Below, piece after piece: positions 1-10,778 of a stretch of DNA of 64,000 nt. Each line of letters begins with the position of its first letter. The first letter of the stretch is position 1. The notes under the pieces were generated by a model. It saw only the letters and a list, made by a program, of their open reading frames with translations. It made no database searches and had not been told where the DNA came from. Made by a program: the position numbers and the translations under genes. The stretch comes from Streptomyces sp. WMMB 322 (GTDB lineage Bacteria > Actinomycetota > Actinomycetes > Streptomycetales > Streptomycetaceae): NCBI RefSeq assembly GCF_900090145.1, contig NZ_FMHI01000017.1:1-64000 (forward strand), written 5' to 3'.

Positions 1-102
1 GGCCTCACCGAACGCCTCACCGCCGTCGACGGACTCCTCGTCATCAACTCCCCCACCGGCGGCCCCACCACCATCACCGCCGAACTCCCCTGGCGGGACT
101 GA
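1..102 (+). CDS. Sensor histidine kinase, C-terminal fragment
   Basis: Only the last 33 codons are inside the window and the gene begins upstream. The tail reads as the end of a NarL/DesK-type HATPase domain: a GLTERL helix, then a strand and glycine-rich turn (SPTGGPTTI) and the terminal strand AELPW. That is the usual ending of kinases paired with LuxR-type regulators. It lies 157 bp before a LuxR-family response regulator on the same strand, so the two probably form one two-component system. The signal sensed cannot be inferred from this fragment. Confidence 0.75.
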   Translation, partial: GLTERLTAVDGLLVINSPTGGPTTITAELPWRD

Positions 103-259
103 TCCGCGCCCCCGCCCGGGCCGGGCCGGACCCGGCCGGGCCGTGGCAACCCGTGACCGCGCTGCTGCGTCCCCCCGACCCGGCGGCCCGCTTCTGGAAT
201 GCTGAGCGCGTCGCAGACGTCCTTATGAGCAGTCCGCAGCGAGAAGCCGGGGGAACGGA

Positions 260-1021
260 ATGGCGCAGAACGCGAACGGCGCGAACGGTGCGAGCAGTGC
301 GCAGGACGGACAGAACGGACAGGACGCGCAGGACGCAGGCTCACAGGACACGCGCGACAGGGTGCGGGTGGTCATCGCCGAGGACTCGGTGTTGCTGCGG
401 GAGGGCCTGACCCGGCTGCTGACCGACCGGGGCCACGAGGTCGTGGCGGGCGTCGGGGACGGCGACGCGCTGGTGAAGACGGTCGCCGACCTCGCCGCCG
501 CGGGCTCGGTCCCGGACGTGGTGGTCGCCGACGTACGGATGCCGCCGACCCACACCGACGAGGGTGTGCGGGCGGCGATCGCGCTCCGCCGGGCCCACCC
601 CGACCTGGGCGTCCTGGTGCTCTCGCAGTACGTGGAGGAGCAGTACGCGACGGAGCTGCTGGCCGGCTCCAGCAGCGGCGTGGGCTACCTGCTCAAGGAC
701 CGCGTGGCGGAGGTGCGGGAGTTCGTGGACGCTGTGGTCCGTGTCGCCCGGGGCGGTACGGCGCTCGATCCGGAGGTGGTCGCACAGCTTCTGGGCCGCA
801 GCCGCAAGCAGGACGTACTGGCGGCGCTGACCCCGCGCGAGCGGGAGGTGCTGGGGCTGATGGCGGAGGGACGCACGAACTCCGCGATCGCGCAGCAGCT
901 CGTGGTCAGCCACGGCGCCGTCGAGAAGCACGTGAGCAACATCTTCATGAAGCTGGGTCTGTCGCAGAGTGACGCTGATCACCGCCGGGTGCTGGCGGTG
1001 CTGACGTACATCAGCTCCTAG
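260..1021 (+). CDS. LuxR/NarL-family response regulator
   Basis: Two-component response regulator of 253 aa. After an N-terminal tail of about 32 residues rich in Gln, Asn, Asp and Gly comes a receiver domain (about 34-160). It has the acidic pocket IAEDS (E41, D42), phospho-acceptor D91 in VVADVRMPP, and the conserved lysine K146 in YLLKD. A GerE/LuxR helix-turn-helix follows (about 188-250; LTPREREVL, TNSAIAQQL, VEKHVSNIF). It is probably phosphorylated by the kinase ending at base 102 and binds DNA as a dimer. The tail before the receiver domain is atypical; a start further in, just before the first beta strand, cannot be excluded. A strong hairpin follows the stop codon. Confidence 0.9.
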   Translation: MAQNANGANGASSAQDGQNGQDAQDAGSQDTRDRVRVVIAEDSVLLREGLTRLLTDRGHEVVAGVGDGDALVKTVADLAAAGSVPDVVVADVRMPPTHTDEGVRAAIALRRAHPDLGVLVLSQYVEEQYATELLAGSSSGVGYLLKDRVAEVREFVDAVVRVARGGTALDPEVVAQLLGRSRKQDVLAALTPREREVLGLMAEGRTNSAIAQQLVVSHGAVEKHVSNIFMKLGLSQSDADHRRVLAVLTYISS

Positions 1022-1026
1022 CCGCT

Positions 1027-1058
1027 CCCACTGCCGGCCGCGGGCGGCCGGCGGTGGG
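1027..1058 (+). terminator. Hairpin after the response regulator
   Basis: 14-bp stem (1027-1040 with 1045-1058) containing one T-G wobble and a 4-base loop, starting six bases after the stop codon. There is no T-run, as is usual in streptomycetes. It separates the two-component genes from korAB. Confidence 0.7.
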
Positions 1059-1256
1059 TCCGGCATCCGGCCGACGACGCCCTGAGCAGGTGTCCAGCGG
1101 CCGGCGCACAGCAGGAGGAAGGGCCACACGGGGCACGGATCCGGACATGGCCGGTGTCTCAGGAGCCCGTCCGCGATGTGGTCAGTCCAGGGAAGGCAAC
1201 CCTTACCGACGTACGATGTCAGGCGAGCCCGCAGCCTCGAGGAGGTCCGATCCACC

Positions 1257-3243
1257 GTGACCAACCAGGTCAACAGCCCGGCCGGGCAGCGCCCTGGCGC
1301 CGACGAACCCGCCGCGGGCGGGACGAACGGCACCGGAAGTGTCGACGACGTCGACGGCCCCGGCGGTGAGGCGGGCGCCCGTCCCGCCTCCGGCAAAGAG
1401 GTACGCCGCCTGGAACGGGTGATCATCCGCTTCGCGGGCGACTCCGGCGACGGCATGCAGCTGACCGGAGACCGCTTCACCTCCGAGACCGCCTCGTTCG
1501 GCAACGACCTCTCGACGCTGCCGAACTTCCCGGCGGAGATCCGTGCCCCCGCGGGCACGCTCCCCGGCGTCTCCTCCTTCCAGCTGCACTTCGCCGACCA
1601 CGACATCCTCACGCCGGGTGACGCACCCAACGTCCTCGTCGCGATGAACCCGGCGGCGCTGAAGGCGAACATCGGCGACGTGCCGCGCGGCGCGGAGATC
1701 ATCGTCAACACCGACGAGTTCACCAAGCGCGCCATGGCCAAGGTCGGCTACGACGCCAGCCCGCTCGAGGACGGCTCGCTCGACGGCTACCGCGTGCACC
1801 AGGTGCCGCTGACCACGCTGACCGTGGAGGCACTCAAGGAGTTCGACGTCGGCCGCAAGGACGCCGGCCGCTCGAAGAACATGTTCGCTCTGGGTCTGCT
1901 GTCGTGGATGTACAACCGCCCCACCGAGCAGACCGAGCACTTCCTGCGCACCAAGTTCGCGAAGAAGCCGCAGGTCGCCCAGGCGAACATCGCCGCCTAC
2001 CGGGCCGGCTGGAACTTCGGCGAGACCACCGAGGACTTCGCCGTCTCCTACGAGGTGGCTCCGGCCACCACCGCGTTCCCGCCCGGGACGTACCGGAACA
2101 TCTCCGGCAACCTCGCCCTCGCCTACGGGCTGATCGCCGCCTCCCAGCAGTCCGGGCTGCCCCTGTTCCTCGGCTCGTACCCCATCACCCCGGCCTCGGA
2201 CGTGCTGCACGAGCTGTCCAGGCACAAGAACTTCGGGGTGCGCACCTTCCAGGCGGAGGACGAGATCGCCGGCATCGGCGCAGCGCTCGGCGCAGCCTTC
2301 GGCGGCGCGCTCGGCGTGACGACGACCTCCGGGCCGGGTGTGGCGCTGAAGTCGGAGACCATCGGCCTCGCGGTCTCGCTGGAACTGCCGCTGCTGATCG
2401 TCGACATCCAGCGCGGAGGCCCCTCCACCGGGCTGCCCACCAAGACCGAGCAGGCCGACCTGCTTCAGGCGATGTACGGACGCAACGGCGAGGCGCCCGT
2501 GCCGGTCGTCGCGCCGTCCACGCCCGCCGACTGCTTCACCGCCGCCCTGGAGGCGGCGCGCATCGCGCTGACCTACCGCACTCCGGTCTTCCTGCTCTCC
2601 GACGGCTACCTCGCCAACGGCTCCGAACCGTGGCGCGTACCGGAGCTGGGCGAACTGCCGGACCTGCACGTGCAGTTCACCCAGGTGCCCAACCACCGCC
2701 TGGAGGACGGCACCGAGGCGTTCTGGCCGTACAAGCGCGACCCGCAGACCCTGGCGCGGCCCTGGGCCGTCCCCGGAACGCCCGGCCTGGAGCACCGCAT
2801 CGGCGGCATCGAGAAGCAGGACGGCACCGGCAACATCTCCTACGACCCGGCCAACCACGACCTGATGGTGCGCACCCGGCAGGCCAAGATCGACGGCATC
2901 GACGTCCCCGACGTCGTGGCCGACGACCCGGACGGCCTGGCCACCACGCTCGTGCTGGGCTGGGGTTCGACGTACGGGCCGGTCACCGCGGCCGTACGCC
3001 GGCTGCGCAGGGACGGGCAGCACATCGCGCAGGCGCACCTGCGGCATCTCAACCCGTTCCCGTCCAACCTCGGCGCTGTGCTGAGGCGTTACGAGAAGGT
3101 GATCATCCCCGAGATGAACCTGGGACAGCTGGCCACCCTCATCCGCGCCGAGTTCCTCGTCGACGCCCACTCCTACACCCAGGTCAACGGCATGCCCTTC
3201 AAGGCAGAGCAGCTCGCGACCGCACTGAAGGAGGCATCCCTCG

Positions 3244-3251
<8 letters not shown>
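1257..3251 (+). CDS. korA: 2-oxoacid:ferredoxin oxidoreductase, alpha (gamma-alpha fusion) subunit
   Basis: Fused gamma/alpha subunit of a KorAB-type 2-oxoglutarate (2-oxoacid) ferredoxin oxidoreductase, which decarboxylates a 2-oxoacid to its acyl-CoA and reduces ferredoxin. The protein is 664 aa from GTG 1257, chosen because GGAGGT (1241-1246) lies 10 bases upstream; an ATG 27 codons earlier has no ribosome site. After a disordered tail of about 45 aa, the gamma domain starts at RVIIRFAGDSGDG. The alpha domain carries SYPITPASD and the FQAEDEIAGIGAALGAA region. It overlaps korB by 8 bp, giving translational coupling. Substrate (2-oxoglutarate or pyruvate) is not decided by sequence alone, but the fused architecture is the actinobacterial Kor form. 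Confidence 0.93.
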
Positions 3252-4335
<1,084 letters not shown>

Positions 4336-4360
4336 CGCGACGCGACGGCACAACTCGGGT

Positions 4361-4393
4361 GCGGCCCCGCCGGATTCCTTCCGGCGGGGCCGC
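4361..4393 (+). terminator. Terminator of korAB
   Basis: Perfect 13-bp inverted repeat (4361-4373 with 4381-4393) around a 7-base loop, 25 bp after the korB stop. Very stable and G/C-rich. Confidence 0.9.
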
Positions 4394-4547
4394 CCTTGTG
4401 CCGGCCGGCAGTCCGCCGGGGTCCTCGGAGCCGCCCCTCCGCGCTGTCAGTACCGTCATGTGAAACGGAGATGACAGCGGGTTTCCGCGGCGGTTACCGT
4501 CGATGCGGTATCGACGGCTGACTGCCGAGCCCCGAGGAGGACGGTTC

Positions 4548-5630
4548 GTGGGATCCCGAAGCGACGAGCGAACCGGCCTGCTCTACGGCTTCGCCGCCTA
4601 CGGCCTCTGGGGAATCCTCCCCCTCTACTGGCACCTGCTCGAATCCACCAACCCCGCCGAGGTCCTCGCGCACCGGATGGTGTGGTCCCTGCCGACGGCC
4701 CTCGTGCTGCTCGCCGTGCTGCGGCGCTGGGCGTGGATCCGTCCGCTGCTGCGGCAGCCCAAGCGGCTCGGCCTCGTCGCCGTCGCCGCGACGGCGATCT
4801 CCATGAACTGGGGACTGTTCATCTGGTCGGTGAGCGTCGGCAGGGTCCTGGAGTCCTCGCTGGGCTACTTCATCAACCCGCTGGTCTCCATCGCCTTCGG
4901 CGTGCTGCTGCTGCGCGAGCGGCTGCGGCCCGCGCAGTGGGCGGCGGTCGGCATCGGCACCGTCGCGGTGGCCGTGCTGAGCATCGGCTACGGGCAGGTG
5001 CCGTGGCTCTCGATCGCGCTGGCCCTCTGCTTCGCCACATACGGGCTCGTCAAGAAGCGCATCCTGCTGGACGGTGTCGACAGCTTCAGCGCCGAGACCG
5101 CCGTCCAGTTCGTGCCGGCCATGGGGTTCCTGCTCTACCTCGGCGCCACGGGTGAGGGCTCGTTCGTCTCCGGCGGCCCGGGCCACGCGCTGCTGCTCGC
5201 GGTCTCCGGTCTGGTCACGGCGGTTCCGCTGATCTTCTTCGGGAGCGCGGCCGTGCGGCTGCCGCTGTCCACCATCGGCCTGCTCCAGTACGTGGCGCCG
5301 GCGCTGATGTTCATCCTCGGGCTGCTGGTCTTCCACGAGGAGATGCCGCCGGAACGCTGGGCCGGCTTCGTACTGGTGTGGATCGCTCTGTGCGTGCTCA
5401 CCTGGGACGCCCTGCGCACCAGGCGCCGCGCCCGCGAGGAGCTGCGCAGGGCCGCCGCGCGCGCGGAGGAGTCGGCGACGGCCGCGACGCGGGGGCGGGC
5501 CACGGCCGCTGCGTCCTCTCCGGCTCCTGCGTCCTCCCCCGCGCCTTCGTCCTCTCCGGCTTCTTCGACGGCCGCCTCCCCCGCGTCCGCGGAGGCGTCC
5601 CCGTCCTCGCACCCCTGCCCTAAGCAGTGA
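4548..5630 (+). CDS. rarD: EamA-family transporter RarD
   Basis: Membrane transporter of the drug/metabolite superfamily (RarD type), about ten transmembrane helices, 360 aa from GTG 4548. That start is preferred over ATG 4503 because GAGGAGG lies just before it and because family members begin close to the GLLYGFAAYGLWG helix. Conserved RarD landmarks are visible: YWHLLE, EVLAHR, NWGLFIWSV, ESSLGYFINPL and LQYVAPALMFILG. The C-terminal 45 residues form an Ala/Ser/Pro-rich cytoplasmic tail with short repeats. The substrate is unknown; the E. coli name refers to chloramphenicol sensitivity and is not a proven function. The 3' end overlaps the convergent ABC permease gene by 11 bp. Confidence 0.9.
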   Translation: MGSRSDERTGLLYGFAAYGLWGILPLYWHLLESTNPAEVLAHRMVWSLPTALVLLAVLRRWAWIRPLLRQPKRLGLVAVAATAISMNWGLFIWSVSVGRVLESSLGYFINPLVSIAFGVLLLRERLRPAQWAAVGIGTVAVAVLSIGYGQVPWLSIALALCFATYGLVKKRILLDGVDSFSAETAVQFVPAMGFLLYLGATGEGSFVSGGPGHALLLAVSGLVTAVPLIFFGSAAVRLPLSTIGLLQYVAPALMFILGLLVFHEEMPPERWAGFVLVWIALCVLTWDALRTRRRAREELRRAAARAEESATAATRGRATAAASSPAPASSPAPSSSPASSTAASPASAEASPSSHPCPKQ

Positions 5631-6543
5631 CGTCCCGGGTGGTGAACCGGGCCCAGGCCGCGGAGCCGAACACGGCCGTGTACAGGGCCTGCAGGCCGAA
5701 GTTCTTCACCAGCTCGTCCCAGTAGACGGGGTCGCGCAGCACGTCGGCGAAGCTCAGCCAGTAGTGCGGGAAGAGGTAGGGCTGCACGGCATGCAGCTGC
5801 GGGACGGTGTCCACGATCTGAACCATGAGCAGCAGCCCCACGGTTGCGGCCATCGCGGCGATCCCGCTGTTCGTGAGGGTCGAGATGAACAGTCCGAGAG
5901 CGGCCACTCCCGTCAGTGAGACCGAGACGGCCACCGCGATCGCCACGGCCCGCAGCAAGCCCTCCGAGAGGGGGACCGTGGTCCCCGACAGCAGGGTGAC
6001 CTCCCCGAGCGGGAAGAGAACGGCGCCGGTCGCCAGGGCCGCGGCCGTGACGACGAGGGTGGCGGCGAAGCAGAAGACCACCGTGCCCGCGTACTTCACG
6101 AGCAGCAGCCGTGTGCGCCCCGACGGAGCGACCAGGAGGTAGCGCAGCGTTCCCGCGTTGGCCTCGCCCGCCACCGAGTCGCCCGCGACGACGCCGACCG
6201 TCATCGGCAGGAAGAACGGCAGCGTGGCCGCGAGCGAGGTGAAGACGAGGAAGAGGCCGTTGTTGGTGATCTGCGAGATGAACGCCGGTCCGCCGCCGTC
6301 GCCTCCGCCCGAACCACCGTCCGCCGTCTCGATCTTGACCGCGATACCCACCAGCACCGGGATCACCGCGAGCACGCCCAGCAGCGCCACGGTGCGCCAC
6401 CGCCGGAACATGGTGAGCAGTTCGCTGCGCAGCAGACCGGACGTGCGCAGACGGCCCTTCTCCCCCCGGGGCGCCACCGCCCACGGCGGGCCGGCGGTTC
6501 CGCCGGCACCGCTCGTCGCGGCTGCCGCCTCAGCCCGCGACAT
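5620..6543 (-). CDS. ABC-2 type transporter permease
   Basis: Membrane subunit of an ABC exporter, 307 aa, with about six hydrophobic segments: the first follows LLRSELLTMFRRWRT, the others are clustered between residues 85 and 260. The ABC-2 fold has the typical large loop after TM1 (KIETADGGSGGGDGGG). The ATG at 6543 overlaps the last 14 bp of the ATPase gene, so the two are coupled. A longer reading from 6591 would lie wholly inside the ATPase gene and is not supported. The exported substrate is unknown; the next gene upstream encodes a secreted LolA-like protein. Confidence 0.88.
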   Translation of the reverse strand: MSRAEAAAATSGAGGTAGPPWAVAPRGEKGRLRTSGLLRSELLTMFRRWRTVALLGVLAVIPVLVGIAVKIETADGGSGGGDGGGPAFISQITNNGLFLVFTSLAATLPFFLPMTVGVVAGDSVAGEANAGTLRYLLVAPSGRTRLLLVKYAGTVVFCFAATLVVTAAALATGAVLFPLGEVTLLSGTTVPLSEGLLRAVAIAVAVSVSLTGVAALGLFISTLTNSGIAAMAATVGLLLMVQIVDTVPQLHAVQPYLFPHYWLSFADVLRDPVYWDELVKNFGLQALYTAVFGSAAWARFTTRDVTA

Positions 6544-7522
6544 CGAAGCCCTCCCCGGTGAGCGTGACGAAAACGTCCTCCAGCGACGCACGCGTCACGC
6601 CGAAGCCCCGCACGCGGACCCCGGACCGTACGAGCGCGGCGTTCAGGCCGGCGAGATCGGGCTCCCCCGCCGCATCCGGCGACTCGGGCCCCCGAGCCGC
6701 CTCCGGCGGCGGAAGTTCACCCGTGACCTCGTCGCCGGTCACCGTCAGGTCGCCCACGCCGTGCTCCTTCAGTACACGCGCGGCCTCCGCGCCGTCCGGT
6801 GTCGTGACGGTGAGCCGGCCGCGGACGCCCGCCGACATCTCGGCGACGGTGCCCTGGGTGACGAGCCGCCCGCGGTTCATCACGGCCGTGTGGGTGCAGA
6901 CCTGCTCGATCTCGTCCAGGAGGTGCGAGGAGAGAAAGACGGTGGTGCCCTCCTGCGCCAACGCCCGTACGAGTGAACGGATTTCGCGCATGCCCTGCGG
7001 GTCCAGGCCATTGGTCGGCTCGTCCAGCACCAGCAGTTCGCGCGGCTTGAGCAGGGCCGCGGCGATCCCCAGGCGCTGCTTCATGCCCAGCGAGTAGGCC
7101 TTGGCCTTCTTGCCCGCTGCCGCCGAGAGCCCGACCCGCTCCAGCGCGTCCTCGACCCTCGTCCTGCGGGTACGCGGATCGGCGGTGGGGTCCGCGGCGT
7201 CGAAGCGGTGGAGATTGGCGCGCCCCGAGAGGAAGCCGTACAGCGCGGGCCCCTCGATGAGGGCGCCGACGCGCGGCAGCACCCGCCGCGCCGCGGACGG
7301 CATGGGCTCGCCCAGCAGGCGGGCCTCCCCCTCGGTGGCGTCGATGAGGCCGAGCAGCATGCGGATCGTGGTGGTCTTGCCCGAGCCGTTGGGCCCGAGG
7401 AAGCCGAAGACACTGCCGCGCGGCACGGCCAGATCGAGCCCGTCGACGGCGAGTTGGCCGCCCCGGTAGCGCTTGCTGAGTCCGCGCGTCTCGATGACCG
7501 CTGCGTGGGACGGCTCAGCCAT
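6530..7522 (-). CDS. ABC transporter ATP-binding protein
   Basis: Cytoplasmic ATPase of a two-gene ABC exporter, 330 aa from ATG 7522 (GGGAG upstream). It has Walker A GPNGSGKTT, signature YSLGMKQRLG, Walker B LLVLDEPTNGLDP and the H-loop SSHLLDE, all in standard spacing. The C-terminal 100 residues carry the extension common to the CcmA/drug-exporter subfamily (ends in TRASLEDVFVTLTG). The reading frame is open for another 30 codons upstream, but that segment is not family-like. It overlaps the permease gene and follows the LolA-like gene by about 108 bp on the same strand. Confidence 0.93.
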   Translation of the reverse strand: MAEPSHAAVIETRGLSKRYRGGQLAVDGLDLAVPRGSVFGFLGPNGSGKTTTIRMLLGLIDATEGEARLLGEPMPSAARRVLPRVGALIEGPALYGFLSGRANLHRFDAADPTADPRTRRTRVEDALERVGLSAAAGKKAKAYSLGMKQRLGIAAALLKPRELLVLDEPTNGLDPQGMREIRSLVRALAQEGTTVFLSSHLLDEIEQVCTHTAVMNRGRLVTQGTVAEMSAGVRGRLTVTTPDGAEAARVLKEHGVGDLTVTGDEVTGELPPPEAARGPESPDAAGEPDLAGLNAALVRSGVRVRGFGVTRASLEDVFVTLTGEGFDVAG

Positions 7523-7630
7523 GGCGCTCCCGTGGTCTCTCGCTCGATCTGCCTCCGTCACGTCCGTCCCCACCGCCCGCGGCGGGCGATGGGGACGGTA
7601 CGGGCCGGTCACGACCTCCCGAAGGGAAGG

Positions 7631-9004
7631 TCACCTGGCGGCGGCGTCGGCGGCCTTGATCAGGCCCTCCTTCGTCACGGCGCCCACATAGATCTTTCCG
7701 TCGTCCGTCATCAGAGCATTGACCAGCCGGGTGTGGAAGATCCGGCCGGTTCCGAAGTCGCCCTTGGCCTTGTCGGTGAAACTGTCGAGGAACTTCCCGG
7801 CCTGCGGCGACTTGCTGTCCTCACCGCCGGGTGCGGGGAGGCCGGGCATTCCGCTCGCTCCGCCCTTCCCCATGTCGAACTCGGCGACCGAACCCCAGCC
7901 CTTGCCGAGCGTCTTCAGCCCGGACAGCCCCGGGCCCTCGCCCTTCTCGAGGTCCTTGAACTTCTCGCCCTTGTCGTGCTTCCGGAACTTGTCGAACTTC
8001 TCTGCGGCACCCGGCGGCATGCCGTGGTGCTCACGGTGGGCCCCGCCGCGCGGCAACTCGGTGACGTCGGTGCCCTTCGGGGGCTTGAAGTCGAAGGTCC
8101 CTGCATCCGGCTTGCCGAAGTCGACCTTGGTGTAGCGCACGTCGACGGCCGGCTCGCCGCCGCCCTTCGGGGCGAGGGTGAACGTCAGGGGTGTGCCGGT
8201 GTCCGCGTCGACCGCGATCCGTACGGAGTCGACGGTCGAGTGCGGGGCACCCTTCGGCTTGATCACCAGCTGGTAGGCGTCACGGCCGGCGACCTGCGCC
8301 GTGCCGTCCACGGTCACGGACGTGGAGTCTTCCGCCGCCTTCAGCGCCTGCTCGGCCGCCTTCTGCGGAGTGATGTCGCCGACCCCGCCGGCGCCCGGCA
8401 TCCCGAAGTGGCCCTTGTCGTGCTTTCCGTGCTTGTCGTCCTTGTCGTGCTTTCCGGCGCCCTTCGGTGCCTTCGCGTGGAGGGCGGAGTCGGAACCGCT
8501 GTCGTACACCCACATCTCGTCGCCGTTGTGGATGAGGCTGTACTCGGAGGTCTCCTCCACGACGGAGACCCGCTGCTTGTCCGGGCCGTCCGCGGCCACG
8601 CGGAGGGTGTGCTCACCGGAGGCCAGCTCCATCAGCTTCTCCTGGGGCTCGGCCACCCCGTCCTTGCCACCGCCGCGCGGGCCGTCCTTCTGATGCCCGC
8701 CGTCACCGTGCGGTCCGCCGCCGAAGAGGCCTCCGCCCTGCTTGCCGCTGCCGCCGCCCGCGCCGGGCAGTTCGGGCAGGCCCAGGTCGGTGCTGACCTT
8801 CACGGTGCCGGACATGTGCTGGGTGTCGGACGCGGCCAGCTTCGCCACGAGCTCTTCCGCCGAGATCTTCGGCAGGTCCGGGGCACCCACGTCCGCCAGC
8901 GCAGGGACGAGTCCGATGGTCAATGCGGCGACTCCGGCGACGCCGGCCGGTATCCCGTAACGGACGGCCTTCCTGCCGGTGGTCCTCGGTTGGATCTGTG
9001 CCAT
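7631..9004 (-). CDS. Secreted LolA/DUF2092-like protein
   Basis: Exported protein of 457 aa with an N-terminal basic region and a hydrophobic signal (about 17-38, ending ALA-DV). It is followed by a LolA-like beta-rich domain (SAEELVAKLAASDTQHMSGTVKVST) that binds hydrophobic ligands in relatives. Two low-complexity Gly/Lys/Asp/His segments interrupt it (about 85-125 and 175-200), as does a charged Lys-rich stretch near 345-385. The C-terminus (FHTRLVNALMTDDGKIYVGAVTKEG) matches the family end. The start was set at ATG 9004, where GGAGGT precedes it and the signal peptide begins. Directly upstream of the ABC exporter genes on the same strand, so a shared role in envelope or lipid handling is plausible but inferred. 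Confidence 0.85.
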   Translation of the reverse strand: MAQIQPRTTGRKAVRYGIPAGVAGVAALTIGLVPALADVGAPDLPKISAEELVAKLAASDTQHMSGTVKVSTDLGLPELPGAGGGSGKQGGGLFGGGPHGDGGHQKDGPRGGGKDGVAEPQEKLMELASGEHTLRVAADGPDKQRVSVVEETSEYSLIHNGDEMWVYDSGSDSALHAKAPKGAGKHDKDDKHGKHDKGHFGMPGAGGVGDITPQKAAEQALKAAEDSTSVTVDGTAQVAGRDAYQLVIKPKGAPHSTVDSVRIAVDADTGTPLTFTLAPKGGGEPAVDVRYTKVDFGKPDAGTFDFKPPKGTDVTELPRGGAHREHHGMPPGAAEKFDKFRKHDKGEKFKDLEKGEGPGLSGLKTLGKGWGSVAEFDMGKGGASGMPGLPAPGGEDSKSPQAGKFLDSFTDKAKGDFGTGRIFHTRLVNALMTDDGKIYVGAVTKEGLIKAADAAAR

Positions 9005-9058
9005 GTCGTGCCCTACCTCCGGGTCGGTGGCCGGTCCTGTACGTGCACTCGTCCTTCC

Positions 9059-9106
9059 CCTGCCTTCGGCGGGGAGACCCCACTCCTGCCTTCGGCGGGG
9101 AGACCC
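9059..9106. repeat. Direct repeat, 22 bp, two copies
   Basis: Two identical 22-bp copies (9059-9080 and 9085-9106), offset 26 bp, each containing the short palindrome-forming core CCTTCGGCGGGG. They lie 55-100 bp upstream of the LolA-like gene, in its probable promoter or leader. Confidence 0.85.
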
Positions 9107-9160
9107 TCGCGGGAGACCCGCACTGCCTCGGGCGGGGAGGCTCCGCCCCGCTCGGCCATT

Positions 9161-9181
9161 GTCCCCGAATTCCACGGGGAC
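9161..9181. other. Short hairpin
   Basis: 7-bp perfect stem (9161-9167 with 9175-9181), 7-base loop. It may be a weak terminator for the polyprenyl synthase transcript arriving on the minus strand. Confidence 0.4.
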
Positions 9182-9432
9182 GTGCGGGGTGGAGTCTCAA
9201 TGGCACCAAACCGGTGAGCCGTTGGCGTCCGCCGGAGGAGGCAAGTCCGCCTACTCCTGCGGGTGGAGAGAGGCCGGGGAAAAGTCCCCCGTGCGGAGGC
9301 CGCCGACAGTGGTCGTCCCTGAAGCCGCCGGGCGGCGCGGACCGCTCCGTGACCCTTTCCCGGCAGCGACGCCGCAGGTGAGCGGCCTTGCCCAAGGGGT
9401 GACGCGGAGTGGTACCCGGGATGGGCGAACCC

Positions 9433-10446
9433 TCAGGCGGCGCGGTGCACGACGGCGTCGCACAACTGCGAAAGGGCCGCCTTGGCCGCGCAGTCGGGCA
9501 GCGGCATGAGCGTCTCGCGCGCCTCGTTCGCGTAACGGATGGTGTCCTGGCGGGCCTGCTCCAGGGCGGGGTGTGCCCGCAGCCCCGACAGGGCCTCGGC
9601 GTGACGGGCGTCGTCGGTCAGGTCGCCGTCGAGCAGTTCGAGCAGCGCCCGGTCCTCGGCCGTGGCCTCCGGGGAGGCGGCACGGGCACGGAGACGGAGC
9701 ACGGGAAGAGTGGGGATGCCCTCGCGCAGGTCGGTGCCGGGCGTCTTGCCGGACTCGGTGGAGTCGCTGGCGATGTCCAGTACGTCGTCGGCGAGTTGGA
9801 ACGCGGTGCCGACACGTTCCCCGTACTGGGTGAGGATGGAGACGACGCTCTCGTCGGCCCCGGACATCAGCGCCCCGAAGCGCCCGGCGACCGCGATCAG
9901 CGACCCCGTCTTGCCCGCGATGACGTCCAGATAGTGATGCACCGGGTCGCGGCCCTCCCCGGGGCCGGCGGTCTCCAGGATCTGGCCGGTCACCAGCCGC
10001 TCGAACGCCTCCGCCTGGATGCGGACGGCCTCGGGCCCGAGGTCGGCGAGGATGTGGGAGGCGCGGGCGAAGAGATAGTCGCCGGTGAGCACCGCGACCG
10101 AGTTGGTCCAGTTGGCGTTGGCGCTGGGGACGCCGCGTCTCACGTCCGCCTCGTCCATCACGTCGTCGTGGTACAGCGTCGCCAGATGGGTCAGCTCCAC
10201 GACGACGGCCGAGGGCACCACCCCCGGCGCGTGCGGGTCGCCGAACTGTGCGCCGAGCATCACCAGCAGTGGGCGGAAGCGTTTCCCGCCGGCGCGTACA
10301 AGGTGCTGCGCGGCGCCCGTTATGAACGGGACGTCGCTTTTCGTGGCCTCGAAGAGGCCTTCTTCGACAGCAGCCAACCCCGCCCGGACATCGGCTTCGA
10401 GAGCCTTGTCCCGCAAGATCAGTCCGAAGGGCCCGACTTCGGTCAC
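9433..10446 (-). CDS. Polyprenyl diphosphate synthase (trans-isoprenyl synthetase)
   Basis: Adds isopentenyl diphosphate units to an allylic primer to build the long prenyl chain, most likely the side chain of menaquinone. 337 aa from GTG 10446, which has AGGAG eight bases upstream. The frame is open for 119 more codons, but that part is low-complexity and not family-like. It has the first Asp-rich motif DDVMDEADVRRG and the second motif QLADDVLDI, plus GGKRFRPLL and the KTGSLIAVA helix. Located near nuo and menaquinone genes, which supports a respiratory-quinone role. Chain length cannot be read reliably from the sequence. Confidence 0.92.
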   Translation of the reverse strand: MTEVGPFGLILRDKALEADVRAGLAAVEEGLFEATKSDVPFITGAAQHLVRAGGKRFRPLLVMLGAQFGDPHAPGVVPSAVVVELTHLATLYHDDVMDEADVRRGVPSANANWTNSVAVLTGDYLFARASHILADLGPEAVRIQAEAFERLVTGQILETAGPGEGRDPVHHYLDVIAGKTGSLIAVAGRFGALMSGADESVVSILTQYGERVGTAFQLADDVLDIASDSTESGKTPGTDLREGIPTLPVLRLRARAASPEATAEDRALLELLDGDLTDDARHAEALSGLRAHPALEQARQDTIRYANEARETLMPLPDCAAKAALSQLCDAVVHRAA

Positions 10447-10778
10447 GAGGGGGTTCTCCTGTCTGCATACGACGAGGGAGCGAACACGGGGAACGCTCAC
10501 TGCTTTCACTTTCAGGTCGTCGCCATCACGGGCAGCGTATCCGGTCCCGAGTGGATCTCCGTGGGCGCGTATGCCCTGACGTATGCGGACCCCGCCGCCG
10601 AGGGTCCGCGGCCCCGCCGCCGGCTCGTTCCCCCTGGTCCGCCCGCCGCGCTCCGGCGGGCGGCGCACGGTCCTCCCCGCGCCTCGGCGGCAGACGAACC
10701 CTTCCGGGAACGGCGGCGGGGCGGTGCCCGTACGCTGAACTCGCCCGTGACCGGCGACGATCTCGAAGGACAGGCACC
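10447..10778. other. Divergent promoter region (polyprenyl synthase / fumarylacetoacetase)
   Basis: 332 bp between divergent starts, so promoters for both genes must lie here. No clear -35/-10 pair was identified. A perfect 10-bp hairpin (10639-10648 with 10654-10663, 5-base loop) sits 115 bp ahead of the fumarylacetoacetase start and could lie in its leader RNA. Confidence 0.5.

Larger units (their letters stand above)
9005..9432. other. Intergenic region between polyprenyl synthase and LolA-like gene
   Basis: 428 bp with no convincing gene. It must hold the promoter of the LolA-like gene and the end of the polyprenyl synthase transcript. It contains a 26-bp-period direct repeat and a short hairpin, listed separately. 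Open frames here lack ribosome sites and family-like sequence. Confidence 0.6.

Noticed and set aside
1185-1206. Iron-box-like sequence before korA
   Set aside because: Symmetry and match to the iron-regulator consensus are too weak.
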